Notes under the pieces: generated by a model
Seen by the model: the letters and a program-made list of their open reading frames with translations, nothing else
Database searches by the model: none
What the model was told of the DNA's origin: nothing
Shown here: one piece after another, positions 37,762-47,400 of the stretch
Layout: each line of letters opens with the position of its first letter
How positions within the stretch are numbered: position 1 is the first letter of the stretch
Translations under genes and position numbers: made by a program
From: Microbacterium sp. Se63.02b
GTDB lineage: Bacteria > Actinomycetota > Actinomycetes > Actinomycetales > Microbacteriaceae
Length of the DNA stretch: 64,000 nucleotides
Assembly: GCF_014171575.1 (NCBI RefSeq)
Contig: NZ_CP050453.1
Coordinates: forward strand, 2,232,001 to 2,296,000
Direction of reading: 5' to 3'

Positions 37762-39198
37762 ATGTCAGACACCGTCGTCGCCCCACCTGGCGCCCCCAAG
37801 GACGCCGGTCTCCGCACCGGCGTCATGAGCGGTCCTGAGCTCGCCGCCCAGGCCATCGCCAATATCGCCCCCAGCGCCGTCATCGCCTTCACGGCCGCGG
37901 CCATCTTCCTCGGCGCCGGCAATGGCACCATCTACGCCTTCGCCCTCGCCACGATCGTGATCCTGTGCGTCGGATACTGCGTCGTGGTGTTCGCACGCAA
38001 GCACGCGTCGGCCGGCTCGCTGTACACCTACGTGTCCAAGGGTCTCGGTCCGTTCGGCGCCTTCCTCGCCGGTGTGACGCTGCTGATCGGCTGCTTCGGC
38101 ATCGCGGCGGCATCGCTCAGCGGGTCCGTCAGCTACATGGCCCAGTTCCTCAGCATGCTCGGCCTTCCCGCGCAGGGTCTGGGCTGGGACATGGGCCTCG
38201 CCATCGTGCTCGGCGGGCTGGCGACGCTGTTCACCATCCGCGGCATCCGCCTCTCGGCGCGGGTGTCGCTCGTGCTCGAGCTCCTCTCGGTCGGCATCAT
38301 CCTCATCCTGTTGATCGCCGCCCTCGCGTGGGCGGGCCCCGCCGCCTGGGATCCTGCCCAGGTGCTCGCGGCCGGATCCTCGTTCCAGGGCATCGCGTCC
38401 GGAATGGTGCTCGGCATCCTGGGCTTCGTCGGGTTCTCCTCCGCCGACGCCCTCGGTCGCGAGGCGAAGGAGCCATACAAGGCCATCCCCCGCGCGATCA
38501 TGTGGAGCGCCCTCGGCGTCGGCGTGCTGTACGTGTTCGCCGCATACACGCAGATCGCGGTGCTCGGCGACGATCTGGCCACCTCGGCGAGCCCGCTGGA
38601 GAGCATGTCTGCGCTGATCGGGATGCCCGGCTGGTTCGCGGCCGTGCTCACATTCGGGGTCTCGGCGTCGTTCTTCGCCGTGGTGGTCGCGCCGCTCAAC
38701 GTGATCGGACGCATCGTCTACGTGATGGGCAAGGAGGGCGTCGTCGCCGAGCGGTTCGGCCGCACGCACGAGCAGCACCTGACTCCGCATCGTGTGCTGA
38801 TCATCGCCGGCGCCGCAGCCATCGCGGTCGACATCGTGCTCCTGCTCTCGGGCGCGGCCACCGGAGACATCCTGGTCTGGGTCAACACCTGGGGAACGTA
38901 CGGCTACATGGTCGCCTACGCCCTCGTCGCGATCGCCTGCGTGGTGTACACGCAGCGGGCGAAGATGCGGAACGGTCTCGTCAAGGTGTGCGCGACCGTC
39001 GCCGTCGTCACCATGGCGTACGTCTTCTTCGCGAACGTCTGGCCGGTGCCGGCCTTCCCGTACAACGTGATCCCGTATGTGTTCCTTGCAACGGTCGCGC
39101 TCGCCCTGACACGGTATGCCTACCTCGCCCGCCGACGTCCCGACGTGATCGCCCGGATCGGCAACACGGAGACCAGCGCAATGGAGGGCGTCGGCTGA
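37762..39198 (+). CDS. APC-family amino acid/amine permease
   Basis: 478 residues, about 12 transmembrane helices. The first helix region IANIAPSAVIAFTAAAIFLG has the unwound-helix glycine/proline pattern of APC carriers. Later, GFVGFSSADALGREAKEPYKAIPRA is the family signature after helix 6. It probably imports an amino acid, amine or similar compound metabolised with the upstream dehydrogenase. An AGGAG site precedes the ATG. It is co-directional with the dehydrogenase and under the same PucR-type control region. Confidence 0.88.
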   Translation: MSDTVVAPPGAPKDAGLRTGVMSGPELAAQAIANIAPSAVIAFTAAAIFLGAGNGTIYAFALATIVILCVGYCVVVFARKHASAGSLYTYVSKGLGPFGAFLAGVTLLIGCFGIAAASLSGSVSYMAQFLSMLGLPAQGLGWDMGLAIVLGGLATLFTIRGIRLSARVSLVLELLSVGIILILLIAALAWAGPAAWDPAQVLAAGSSFQGIASGMVLGILGFVGFSSADALGREAKEPYKAIPRAIMWSALGVGVLYVFAAYTQIAVLGDDLATSASPLESMSALIGMPGWFAAVLTFGVSASFFAVVVAPLNVIGRIVYVMGKEGVVAERFGRTHEQHLTPHRVLIIAGAAAIAVDIVLLLSGAATGDILVWVNTWGTYGYMVAYALVAIACVVYTQRAKMRNGLVKVCATVAVVTMAYVFFANVWPVPAFPYNVIPYVFLATVALALTRYAYLARRRPDVIARIGNTETSAMEGVG

Positions 39199-39216
39199 CC
39201 CGCACACCTCCTGACA

Positions 39217-39289
39217 GCACGGCTTCGCACCGAGTGCACGGGTTCTCCTCGCGAGAACCCCGCCCGCTCGGTGCGAAGCCGTGCACTCG
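39217..39289. repeat. Nested inverted repeat with two alternative pairings
   Basis: Outer arms GCACGGCTTCGCACCGAG (39217-39234) and CTCGGTGCGAAGCCGTGC (39267-39284) pair perfectly over 18 bp. Inside, GGGTTCTC (39240-39247) pairs with GAGAACCC (39253-39260) around CTCGC. A competing 11-bp pair is CGAGTGCACGG (39231-39241) with CCGTGCACTCG (39279-39289). It may end the permease transcript, or be a small repeated palindromic element. Confidence 0.75.
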
Positions 39290-39325
39290 CATACACCGCA
39301 CTCGCTACACCCCACCGTGCGCGGG

Positions 39326-39363
39326 ACGAGAAAAGCCCCCTCCGAGGAGGGGGCTTTTCTCGT
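39326..39363. terminator. Terminator of the tRNA-Asn gene
   Basis: An 18-bp perfect stem ACGAGAAAAGCCCCCTCC / GGAGGGGGCTTTTCTCGT with a tight loop. The stem itself contains the T-tract. It touches the 3' end of the tRNA and could also stop transcription from the left. Confidence 0.8.
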
Positions 39364-39439
39364 TGGCTCCCCGGCTTGGACTCGAACCAAGAACCTGCCG
39401 GTTAACAGCCGGCTGCTCTGCCAATTGAGCTACCGAGGA
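39364..39439 (-). tRNA. tRNA-Asn (anticodon GTT)
   Basis: 76 nt including an encoded CCA. The acceptor stem TCCTCGG pairs with CCGGGGA (one G-T pair), with discriminator G. The D-loop is in AGCTCAATTGGCAGAGC. The anticodon stem-loop GCCGG-CTGTTAA-CCGGC places GTT at 34-36. The T-arm is CTTGGTTCGAGTCCAAG. The terminator follows directly. Confidence 0.97.
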
Positions 39440-39467
39440 ATGTGTCCGCTGAGCGGGCAACTCGACA

Positions 39468-39473
39468 AGCTTA
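39468..39473 (-). promoter_or_regulatory. Candidate -10 box of tRNA-Asn
   Basis: TAAGCT on the minus strand, about 29 nt before the tRNA 5' end. No good -35 box is seen. Confidence 0.3.
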
Positions 39474-39535
39474 GCAAACTCCGGACGGACTTCATGCCAC
39501 CATGGCGCCCTTCGAGGATGCCGGGCGTGTCGAGA

Positions 39536-40309
39536 TCAGTGACGCGAATCCGACTCCGCATTGGGCACCCAGAGCAGGTCTCGACCGACGCCCCTCGCTA
39601 CGACATGGCCACCGCGGAGCATCAAGGTCTCGGCGTTGAGCTCCCGGATGAAGTCGGCGTCGTTCGTGACGAGCAGCGCCGCCATCGACTGCTCCCGGCG
39701 GCGGCGGGTGATCGCGTCGAACACCACGGGCCGGACTTCGAGGTCGAGGTTCGCGAGCACCTCGTCGGCGATGAGCACCTTCGGCTCCAAGACGAAGGAG
39801 CGGGCGATCGCCACGCGCTGCCGCATGCCCGCACTGAGTTCGTACGGGAATTTCGCCGCCGTCCCCAGGGGGAGGTGCAGCTCGTCCAGCAGAGTGGCCA
39901 CGCGGATCGAGAGCGCCTTGGTGTTGACCCTCCGCTCCCTCATCAGGATCGGCTCGGCGATCACCTCGTTCACGGTCAGGCGCGGCGGCAGGTCCGCTCC
40001 CGCACCCTGAGGCACGAAACCCGTGCGGTACGTGAGGATGCGGTGCTTCCGGCCCGGCCGGCGGACGTCGACACCACACACCTGCGCGCTGCCGCCGACG
40101 ACCTTGACGGAGGGATCCGTGGATCCCGCCAAGGCTGCGACCAAGGTCGACTTCCCCGACCCGGTCGGACCGGCGACGCAGATCAGTTCTCCCGGGGCGA
40201 GCGAGAACGTGACGCCGTCGACCGCGCGCGTCGGCATCCCGTGGCCGATCCGGTCGATCACCAGATCCGAGCAGTCGATCGCGTTCGGGGATTCGGGCCG
40301 GCGGGACAT
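39536..40309 (-). CDS. Orphan ABC transporter ATPase with atypical signature
   Basis: 257 residues, single ABC domain: Walker A GPTGSGKST, Walker B VLIADEVLANLD, D-loop intact. The signature is ELSAGMRQRVAIAR, with Ala in place of the first Gly of LSGGQ. Layout and AGMRQR resemble oligopeptide/dipeptide-type ATPases (DppD/F). The catalytic glutamate is present (DE). No permease or binding protein is adjacent, so its partner is elsewhere or it acts alone. The ATG follows a GGATGGAC stretch. Confidence 0.82.
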   Translation of the reverse strand: MSRRPESPNAIDCSDLVIDRIGHGMPTRAVDGVTFSLAPGELICVAGPTGSGKSTLVAALAGSTDPSVKVVGGSAQVCGVDVRRPGRKHRILTYRTGFVPQGAGADLPPRLTVNEVIAEPILMRERRVNTKALSIRVATLLDELHLPLGTAAKFPYELSAGMRQRVAIARSFVLEPKVLIADEVLANLDLEVRPVVFDAITRRRREQSMAALLVTNDADFIRELNAETLMLRGGHVVARGVGRDLLWVPNAESDSRH

Positions 40310-40345
40310 GTGTCCATCCTGCCCTCTGCGCGCCGCCCCTCGGCG

Positions 40346-42204
40346 TTACGACTCGGCTAAGCGCTGACGCTCGGCGTCGATGTCCCGCAACCGCATGCGC
40401 AGCGCCCGCCCTCCGTCGGAGTCAGCCGGCACCCGCTGCACGGCGCCCAGGAGTTCCTGCTTCTCGTTCTCGAGCTGGCGCAGCACGAGTCGTCGGGCGA
40501 GGTCGGCGACCGTCGCGACGGCGCGCTCCTCATCGCGCGCGGGGAACGGCGTCATCAACAGCTCACCGGCGAGCGAGCGATACGGCTCGCGGACGCTGTT
40601 GACCGCTTCGGTCACCCATCCTGCGCGCGTGCGATCGGGGGCACCCGCCACCGCTTCGCGCACCGCCTCCAGCCCTGTGGTGCGGAAGGGCGCGCCCAGA
40701 GCCCGATCGAGCAAGGCCTGGTCGACCTGATGCCCGTACTGCAGCGCCCCCATCAGAGCGTCTCTCTCGACGGCCATGTCGGGGCTGCGCGGCAGGCTCG
40801 CCAGGGTCACGGGGCGATCCCCGACGCTCCCGTCGTCGGATCGACCTGCGGCACCTCGCGGCGCGTGTGCAGCGGCGTCGATCCACCCCTGGCCGCACGC
40901 TCGACCTCGCTGCGCACCTCGGTCGGGTCCATGCCGAGCCGACGCGCGAGCACGCGCTCATACCCCGGACGCAGCAACTGATCGCGGATCTCGGCCACGA
41001 TGGGTGCTGCGGCCCTGAGCGCGCCGACCCGGCCTTCGACCGTCGAAAGGTCGAAGCCGCCCAGCTTGCGGTCGATCGCGAACTCGAACATCGGCTGCTT
41101 GGTGTCCATGAGCCGGCGCACGGCGGCATCCCCACGCTGGAGACGCAGGTCGCACGGGTCGAGGCCGTCGGGAGCGACGGCGACGAAGGTCTGCGCGTTG
41201 AACCGGTCGTCCTCTGTGAAAGCCCTCAGCGCGGCCTTCTGACCGGCCTCGTCCCCGTCGAAGGTGAAGACGACCTCGCCGGAGGCGTTGTCATCACCCA
41301 TCACCCGGCGCAGCACCTTGATGTGCTCCGTCCCGAACGCGGTGCCGCAGGTCGCGATTGCGGTCGTGAGCCCCGCCAGGTGACAGGCCATCACATCGGT
41401 GTACCCCTCGACCACGACGACGCGACGAGGGTCGCCGCGGGCGATGTCGCGCTTGGCGAGGTCGAGGCCGTACAGCACCTGCGCCTTCTTGTAGATCGGC
41501 GTCTCGGGGGTGTTCAGATACTTGGGCCCGTTGTCGTCATCGAACAGCTTGCGTGCGCCGAAGCCGATCGTCTGGCCAGACACATCGCGGATCGGCCACA
41601 CCAGTCGTCCGCGGAATCGGTCGTAGACACCCCGCTGCCCGGTCGACACCAGTCCTGCGGTGCTGAGCTCTTCGCGGGTGAACCCCTGCGCGGAGAGCGC
41701 CTTGAGCATGCCGTCCCAGCCCCGCGGCGCGAAACCGACGCCGAAGTGCGCGGCCGCGCCCGCGTCGAATCCGCGCTCCCCGAGGAACCGTCGTCCGGCC
41801 TCGGCATCCGCGGTGAGCAGCTGCGCGCGGAAGAACTCCGCCGCCGCCGTGTTCGCGGCGTAGAGGCGGCTCCGGCCGCTCGTCTCCGGCGCCGACCCGC
41901 CATCCTCGTAGTGGAGCGTGTACCCGATGCGCCCTGCGAGACGCTCGACCGCCTCGGTGAAGCTCACATGATCCATCTCCCGCAGGAACGAGTAGACATC
42001 GCCCGATTCACCGCAGCCGAAGCAGTGGTAGTACCCGACCTGCTGACGCACGTGGAAGCTCGGGCTCTTCTCGTCGTGGAACGGGCACAGGCCCTTCAGC
42101 GACCCCACGCCGGCCGACTTGAGCGCGACCCGCTCGCCGATGATGTCGGCGATGTTCGTGCGCGCCTTGACCTCGTCGACATCAGCCTGCAGGATCCGCG
42201 GCAT
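40346..42204 (-). CDS. dnaG: DNA primase (frameshifted near the 3' end in this sequence)
   Basis: About 619 residues after repair, normal for actinobacteria. The N-terminal zinc finger is [13 protein letters not shown] with the second half [11 protein letters not shown]. The Toprim core has [12 protein letters not shown] and [13 protein letters not shown]. The C-terminal helicase-binding domain ([20 protein letters not shown] onward) is in another frame. One base restored to the run at 40811-40814 turns GIAP-stop into [11 protein letters not shown]. The unrepaired version would lack the helicase contact, which an essential primase should not. The ATG overlaps the dgt stop by 1 nt; the operon order is dus-dgt-dnaG. 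Confidence 0.93.
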
Positions 42205-43589
42205 CAGTGCGCCCCTTCGGCGACGGGCCGCCTCTCGGCGTGCGCGCGGGCGCCGGGACGAGCATGCCGAGGCGTCCAGATCCCGACCTCGGCCGGATCG
42301 ATCTCCCCCACCAGTCTGTTGTGCCAGTCGATGGCGCTCTGATCGGTGAGACTCGCGATCTGGTCGACCACGACCCTGGCGCGTTGCGCATCGTCCTCTG
42401 CGTCGACGAAATCCGCGGCGAACGCCGGCTCGAGCACATCGGACCCCGCAGACCACAACGCGTCCGTGGACCAGAGCGCGTCGGCGAGGCGCTTCAAAAC
42501 GCGGCGCTGCTCCTTGTACACGCCCTTACGGGCTTCGATCGTGACGATGGCCTGGCCCATGATGCCCTTGAGGACGGCGATCTCGACCTCGACCACCCGC
42601 GGAACGATGACGTGGGCGTTGTACCGCACGAGCGGCGCTGTGCCGTACGCATCCCTGGTGGCCGACACCGAGGCCCGCGCGAAACGCCCGATCAGGTCGC
42701 TCGTCAGGTTCTTGAGTCGCGCGAGGGACTGTCGCGAGCGGTCGAACGAGGCCAGCCACATCGGCTGCGACGCCAGTCGGTACATCGCGTCGGCGAGCTC
42801 GTCACGGGTGAAGTCGTACCCGACCCACTGCTGGATCCGTCCGACGAGCGCGTCGTGCGCGCGGGGATCCGCGAGCTGAGCGACATCCACGTAGCCGTTG
42901 ACGATCGCGTCCTCGAAGTCGTGCACCGAGTATGCGATGTCGTCCGAGAGATCCATGATCTCCGCCTCGATGCAGCGGAGTCTTCCCGGCGCCCCTTCGC
43001 GCATCCAACGGAAGACCGCTTCGTCCTCCGGATAGACACCGAACTTGAGCCGACCGCCGGGGTCGGGCACGGGGCTGTCGACCGTCCAGGGGTACTTGCA
43101 GGTCGCGTCGAGGCTGGCGCGCGTGAGGTTCAGTCCCACCGACCGGTCGTGGTCGTCGAGCACCTTCGCCTCGAGGCGAGTGAGGATGCGCAGGGACTGC
43201 GCGTTGCCCTCGAACCCTCCGATGTGCTCCGCCCACTCGTTGAGCGCGCGCTCACCGTTGTGTCCGAACGGCGGATGCCCGAGGTCATGACTGAGGCAGG
43301 CGGTGTCGACGACGTCTGCCGAGACGCCGAGCGCCGTCGCGAGCTCTCGCCCCACCTGGGCGACCTCGAGCGAGTGGGTGAGCCGATTGCGGGCGAAGTC
43401 CGCGGTGCTGGCGGGGCTGAGCACCTGCGTCTTGGCCGCAAGTCGTCGGAGCGCGGCGGAGTGGAGGACGCGCGCACGATCGCGGGCGAAGTCATCGCGC
43501 TCGGATCGATGGGTCTCGGCGAAGAAGCGCTCTGCGTCTCGGGGGTGGTAGCCGTCGTCGCGCGCGGCGTTCGTCGTGTCAACCACCAC
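42204..43589 (-). CDS. dgt: Deoxyguanosinetriphosphate triphosphohydrolase-like protein
   Basis: About 460 residues, HD superfamily. Metal-binding residues lie in [16 protein letters not shown] and the HD of [18 protein letters not shown]; a later HDF stretch ([10 protein letters not shown]) completes the site. It cleaves dNTPs to nucleosides and triphosphate, adjusting dNTP pools. The start is uncertain: GTG at 43610, 43589 or 43586 are all in frame; 43589 keeps the family core [15 protein letters not shown] with the least overlap with dus. It is followed directly by dnaG. Confidence 0.9.
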   Translation of the reverse strand: MVVDTTNAARDDGYHPRDAERFFAETHRSERDDFARDRARVLHSAALRRLAAKTQVLSPASTADFARNRLTHSLEVAQVGRELATALGVSADVVDTACLSHDLGHPPFGHNGERALNEWAEHIGGFEGNAQSLRILTRLEAKVLDDHDRSVGLNLTRASLDATCKYPWTVDSPVPDPGGRLKFGVYPEDEAVFRWMREGAPGRLRCIEAEIMDLSDDIAYSVHDFEDAIVNGYVDVAQLADPRAHDALVGRIQQWVGYDFTRDELADAMYRLASQPMWLASFDRSRQSLARLKNLTSDLIGRFARASVSATRDAYGTAPLVRYNAHVIVPRVVEVEIAVLKGIMGQAIVTIEARKGVYKEQRRVLKRLADALWSTDALWSAGSDVLEPAFAADFVDAEDDAQRARVVVDQIASLTDQSAIDWHNRLVGEIDPAEVGIWTPRHARPGARAHAERRPVAEGAH

Positions 43590-44733
43590 TGTTCTCGATC
43601 TCTGCTCCACGCATCATCTCGGAGGCGGACGAGGCGAGCTCGCGCGACTCCAGCCACTTGTCCGGAAGCGCCGTCCGCTTGGGGTGTCCCGAGCGGCCCC
43701 GCTGCCCCTCGGCGTCGGCGCCGGGGTACGGCGCCGAGCGGTCGAGTCGCCCGAGGAAGTCATCGATCTCCGCAAGGCTGGACGCGGTCGCGAGTCCGGT
43801 GCGGATGTCGCCGCCGACCGGATAGCCCTTGAAGTACCAGGAGACGTGCTTGCGGATGTCGCGGCATCCGCGGTCCTCGTCCTCGAAGAACTCGACGAGG
43901 AGCTCGGCATGGCGACGGAAGGCGTCTGCGACGAATCCGAGCGTGGCGTCGACGGTCTTGCCCTCGCCGCCGAACGCGGTGGCCAGCTCGCCGAACAGCC
44001 AGGGGCGACCGAGGCATCCGCGTCCGACCACCACACCGTCGCAGTCGGTCTGCTCCATCATGCGCACGGCGTCGTCGGCCGACCAGATGTCGCCGTTGCC
44101 CAGCACCGGGATGCTCGTGACGGCCTGCTTGAGTTCGCCGATCGCATTCCAGTCCGCGAACCCGGAGTAGAACTCCCCCGCCGTGCGCGCGTGCAGCGCG
44201 ACCGCTGCCGCTCCCGCGTCTTCGGCGGCACGGCCTGCATCGAGGAACGTCAGGTGATCCTTGTCGATGCCTTTGCGCATCTTCACGGTGAGCGGGATGT
44301 CGCCCGCGGCCCTGACGGCCTGATCGACGATGTCGGCGAAGAGCTTCGACTTCCACGGGAGCGCGGCTCCGCCCCCCTTGCGCGTGACCTTCGGCACAGG
44401 GCAGCCGAAGTTGAGGTCGATGTGGTCGGCATGATCCTCGGCGACGATGATGCGCACGGCCTCGGCGATGGTCTTGGGGTCGACGCCGTACAGCTGGATC
44501 GACCTCGGCGTCTCGGACTCATGATGACGGATCAGGCGCATCGTGGTCTCGTTCCGCTCGACGAGAGCGCGCGAGGTGATCATCTCGCTCACGTAGAGCC
44601 CGGCGCCGTACTCGCGGCACAGACGCCGGAAGGCGGTGTTCGTGATGCCGGCCATGGGCGCGAGGACGACCGGCACGTCGAGGGCGATCGGGCCGATGCG
44701 AAGAGGGCGGGCGGGGGCGGTGGCGAGAGTCAT
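43579..44733 (-). CDS. dus: tRNA-dihydrouridine synthase
   Basis: 384 residues, FMN TIM-barrel. LAPMAGITNTAFRRLCRE at the N-terminus, LNFGCPVPKVTRKGGGAAL with the catalytic cysteine, LTVKMRKG, and GNGDIWSADDA. It reduces uridines in the D-loop of tRNA. The subtype resembles DusB. The ATG at 44733 with a GGAAG site is used; a longer in-frame start exists but adds a non-conserved stretch. It is divergent from the peroxidase gene and precedes dgt. Confidence 0.92.
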   Translation of the reverse strand: MTLATAPARPLRIGPIALDVPVVLAPMAGITNTAFRRLCREYGAGLYVSEMITSRALVERNETTMRLIRHHESETPRSIQLYGVDPKTIAEAVRIIVAEDHADHIDLNFGCPVPKVTRKGGGAALPWKSKLFADIVDQAVRAAGDIPLTVKMRKGIDKDHLTFLDAGRAAEDAGAAAVALHARTAGEFYSGFADWNAIGELKQAVTSIPVLGNGDIWSADDAVRMMEQTDCDGVVVGRGCLGRPWLFGELATAFGGEGKTVDATLGFVADAFRRHAELLVEFFEDEDRGCRDIRKHVSWYFKGYPVGGDIRTGLATASSLAEIDDFLGRLDRSAPYPGADAEGQRGRSGHPKRTALPDKWLESRELASSASEMMRGAEIENSGG

Positions 44734-44780
44734 GTCGCTTCCATTCTCCCAGACGCAGAGCAACGAGGCATTCGGCGACT

Positions 44781-44786
44781 TAGGCT
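44781..44786 (+). promoter_or_regulatory. -10 box of the peroxidase gene (leaderless type)
   Basis: TAGGCT, 6 nt, then ATG at 44793. This spacing selects the ATG over the in-frame GTG two codons upstream. Confidence 0.45.
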
Positions 44787-44792
44787 GTGAGT

Positions 44793-45287
44793 ATGACCGA
44801 TTCCGCGCTCCGTACGATCCCCTTCACCGATGCGAAGGGCGAGGAGAAGACCCTCGACGATCTCGGCGCCGATGTCGTGCTGGTGGTGAACGTCGCCTCG
44901 AAGTGCGGGCTGACTCCGCAGTACGAGCAGCTCGAGGAATTGCAGCGGACCTACGGCGATCGCGGCTTCACGGTCGTCGGGTTCCCGTGCAACCAGTTCT
45001 TCGGTCAGGAGCCCGGATCGGTGGACGAGATCCTCGAGTTCTGCTCGACGACCTACGGCGTCACTTTTCCCGTGAACGACAAGGTGAAGGTCAACGGCAA
45101 GAACGCATCGGCGCTCTACAAGGCGCTCAAGGAGACCCCGGATGCCGGCGGGAAGGCCGGTCGCGTCGAGTGGAACTTCGAGAAGTTCCTCGTGCTGCCG
45201 GACGGGGACGTCCTTCGCTTCCGGCCGAAGCAGAAGCCGGACGCCCCCGAGATCGTCAGCGCGATCGAAGCGGCACTGACCCGCTAG
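44793..45287 (+). CDS. Glutathione peroxidase-like thiol peroxidase
   Basis: 164 residues. NVASKCGLTPQYEQLE carries the peroxidatic Cys38, with FPCNQFFGQEPG and VEWNFEKFLV completing the Gln/Trp active site. Actinobacteria lack glutathione, so electrons probably come from thioredoxin or mycoredoxin (inference from the family). It removes hydrogen peroxide or lipid peroxides in the cytoplasm. The ATG start fits the leaderless box. Its stop overlaps the convergent FrnE-like gene by 4 nt. Confidence 0.92.
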   Translation: MTDSALRTIPFTDAKGEEKTLDDLGADVVLVVNVASKCGLTPQYEQLEELQRTYGDRGFTVVGFPCNQFFGQEPGSVDEILEFCSTTYGVTFPVNDKVKVNGKNASALYKALKETPDAGGKAGRVEWNFEKFLVLPDGDVLRFRPKQKPDAPEIVSAIEAALTR

Positions 45288-45976
45288 ACGGCCTCGGCCT
45301 CGGCCTCCGCCTCGACGTCTCCGCGCTTCGACCAGAGGTCGCGGAGCACGTTCTCGAACGCCTCGGGCGGCTGCGCGCCGCTGATGCCGTACTGACCGTC
45401 CACGACGAAGAACGGCACGCCCTGGATGCCGTACGCGCGGGCCTGAGCCTGGTCCTGACGCACCGCGGGGAGGTACTGCTCGCTCTCGAGTGCCGCGCGT
45501 GCACGGTCTGCGTCAAGCCCCACTTCGGTCGCCAGCTCGATGAGGTCCTCGATGCGTCCGACGTGCTTGCCCTCGGTGAAGTAGGCGGACATCAGCCGCT
45601 CCTCCATCTCGTGCTGCCGTCCCTCGGCCTTGGCGAAGTGCAGCAGTTCGTGCGCCTTCACCGTGTTGGTGTGCTTCAGGAGGTCGAAGCGGTACTGGAG
45701 TCCGGCGTTCGCGGCGATGCCCGTCACGTTCGACAGCATCTGCTCGACCTGCTCCCTCGGCATGCCCTTGTGGCCCGCGAGGAAGTCGATCTCGTCGCCG
45801 TCGAAGTCGACAGGTGTGTCGGGCGAGAGCTCGAAGGAGTGGAAGGTGATGTTGACCTGCGGTGCGTCCTCGTCGGCCGCGACCGCTTCGAGACCCTTCT
45901 CGAGGTTGCGCTTGCCGATGTAGCACCAGGGGCAGGCGATGTCGGACCAGATGTCGATGGAGATGGGTTCAGTCAC
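45284..45976 (-). CDS. DsbA-family oxidoreductase, FrnE-like
   Basis: About 230 residues. Thioredoxin fold with active site CPWC in DIACPWCYIGKRNLE, a helical insert, and the cis-proline GVPFFVVDGQYGISGAQPPE, the FrnE/2-hydroxychromene isomerase-like subgroup. It is cytoplasmic (no signal peptide), with a probable role in thiol redox balance; it sits beside a thiol peroxidase. The acidic repeat EAEAEAEA ends the protein. GTG at 45976 is chosen; an ATG six codons upstream is possible. Confidence 0.88.
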   Translation of the reverse strand: MTEPISIDIWSDIACPWCYIGKRNLEKGLEAVAADEDAPQVNITFHSFELSPDTPVDFDGDEIDFLAGHKGMPREQVEQMLSNVTGIAANAGLQYRFDLLKHTNTVKAHELLHFAKAEGRQHEMEERLMSAYFTEGKHVGRIEDLIELATEVGLDADRARAALESEQYLPAVRQDQAQARAYGIQGVPFFVVDGQYGISGAQPPEAFENVLRDLWSKRGDVEAEAEAEAV

Positions 45977-46033
45977 ACTTTCATCCAACCGCATGCGCCC
46001 ACGAGCTATTCCGCCTCTCCCCCGCCCCGCGGC

Positions 46034-46039
46034 TAGGAT
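46034..46039 (+). promoter_or_regulatory. -10 box of the kinase-like gene (leaderless type)
   Basis: TAGGAT, 6 nt, then ATG at 46046. Confidence 0.4.
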
Positions 46040-46045
46040 GCTCGG

Positions 46046-46657
46046 ATGCTCTCCGCCGACGACCCGCTGCCGTTCGTGCCGTCGCGGGTGCTGGTGGCCG
46101 GCGTCTCCGGCTCGGGCAAGACGACGCTCGCCCGTCGCCTCGGGCGGGTGTGGGGACTCCGTCATGTCGAGATCGACGGGCTGTTCCACGGGCCGGACTG
46201 GACGCCGAGGCCCGCGTTCCTCGACGACGTGCGCGCATTCGCCGCGGAGGAGCGCTGGGTCACCGAGTGGCAGTACACGAGCAAGGGAACCGACGAGATC
46301 CTCCCGCCTCGAGCGCAGCTCGCGATCTGGCTGGACTATCCCCACCGCGTGGTGCGCCGCCGTCTGATCGGACGCACCCTCGCCAGGGGCATCCTGCGAC
46401 GCGAACTCTGGAACGGCAATCGTGAGAAGGGTCCGTGGAGTCTCTTCTACCGCGATCCCGAGCAGAACATCCTCGCGTGGCAGACCGCGACGCTGCACAC
46501 GTGGGCAGGGCGCTTCCCTGACCTGATGGAGCGGTTTCCGCACCTCGTCATCGTGCGGCTCCGGCATCCGCGCGACGCGGAGAAGTGGCTGCGTGCTCAG
46601 GCAGACGCGTCGGGGGCGTCGATGGCCCCACCGAAGCGGCGGTCACGCGAAAGGTAG
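46046..46657 (+). CDS. P-loop kinase-like protein (adenylate kinase/topology-modulation type)
   Basis: 203 residues. Walker A is [17 protein letters not shown] near residues 17-33, then [16 protein letters not shown], an acceptor-site Asp as in adenylate-kinase-like proteins. [19 protein letters not shown] and the basic lid region follow. Similar proteins are called AAA ATPases or topology modulation proteins; the substrate is unknown. The last 61 bp overlap the convergent uppS gene, which is unusual; both frames look genuine. Confidence 0.8.
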   Translation: MLSADDPLPFVPSRVLVAGVSGSGKTTLARRLGRVWGLRHVEIDGLFHGPDWTPRPAFLDDVRAFAAEERWVTEWQYTSKGTDEILPPRAQLAIWLDYPHRVVRRRLIGRTLARGILRRELWNGNREKGPWSLFYRDPEQNILAWQTATLHTWAGRFPDLMERFPHLVIVRLRHPRDAEKWLRAQADASGASMAPPKRRSRER

Positions 46658-47400
46658 ATGCCGATCGCACGCCACAGCTCCTCACGAGAGAAGTCGGGCC
46701 AGAGCGTGTCGAGGAAGACCATCTCGGCGTACGCGGACTCCCACAGCAGGAAGTTCGAGGTGCGCTGCTCCCCCGAACTGCGCAGGAACAGATCGACGTC
46801 GGGCATATCCGGCACGTACAGGTTCCGGCGGATCATCTTCTCGGTGATCGCCTTCGGCTTGACACGTCCGTCAGCGACCTCCGCGGCGATCGACCGCATC
46901 GCGTCGACCAGTTCGACGCGGCCACCGTAGTTGACGCACATCGTGAGCGTGAGCACGTCGTTCCCGCGCGTGAGCTGCTCGGCGTGCTGCAGCTCCTTGA
47001 TGACACTGCCCCAGAGCCGCGGCTTGCGGCCCGCCCAGCGGATGCGCACGCCCCACTCGTTGAGCTGGTCGCGCCGCCGGTGCAGCACATCACGGTTGTA
47101 GCCCATGAGGAAGCGCACCTCCTCAGGGGACCGCGCCCAGTTCTCGGTGGAGAACGCATACACCGAAAGGTGCTTCACACCGGCCTGGATCGCGCCGGCG
47201 ACCACGTCGAGGAGCACCTCTTCTCCAGCTTTGTGGCCTTCGATCCGACTCAACCCCCGACGATTCGCCCATCGACCGTTGCCGTCCATCACGATCGCGA
47301 CATGCTCGGGCACGGCTCGGAACGTGGGAGGGTGCACCCCCGTCCAATCGAGCGGGCGATAGGCCACGGCGTCCTTGTGCGTGTACGGCTTCGGGGTCAC
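46597..47400 (-). CDS. uppS: Isoprenyl transferase (undecaprenyl diphosphate synthase family)
   Basis: 267 residues. [14 protein letters not shown] holds the diphosphate-binding Asp and the P-loop. Also [28 protein letters not shown], and the C-terminal [19 protein letters not shown] with [14 protein letters not shown]. It makes the C55 (or decaprenyl) carrier for wall synthesis. The GTG start overlaps the recO stop as GTGA. RecO-uppS pairing is common in actinobacteria. Confidence 0.94.
   Translation of the reverse strand: MTPKPYTHKDAVAYRPLDWTGVHPPTFRAVPEHVAIVMDGNGRWANRRGLSRIEGHKAGEEVLLDVVAGAIQAGVKHLSVYAFSTENWARSPEEVRFLMGYNRDVLHRRRDQLNEWGVRIRWAGRKPRLWGSVIKELQHAEQLTRGNDVLTLTMCVNYGGRVELVDAMRSIAAEVADGRVKPKAITEKMIRRNLYVPDMPDVDLFLRSSGEQRTSNFLLWESAYAEMVFLDTLWPDFSREELWRAIGIYLSRDRRFGGAIDAPDASA

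Noticed and set aside
40346..40810. Separate gene for a primase C-terminal domain
   Set aside because: One base added to the homopolymer at 40811-40814 fuses it in frame to the primase and gives the normal length.
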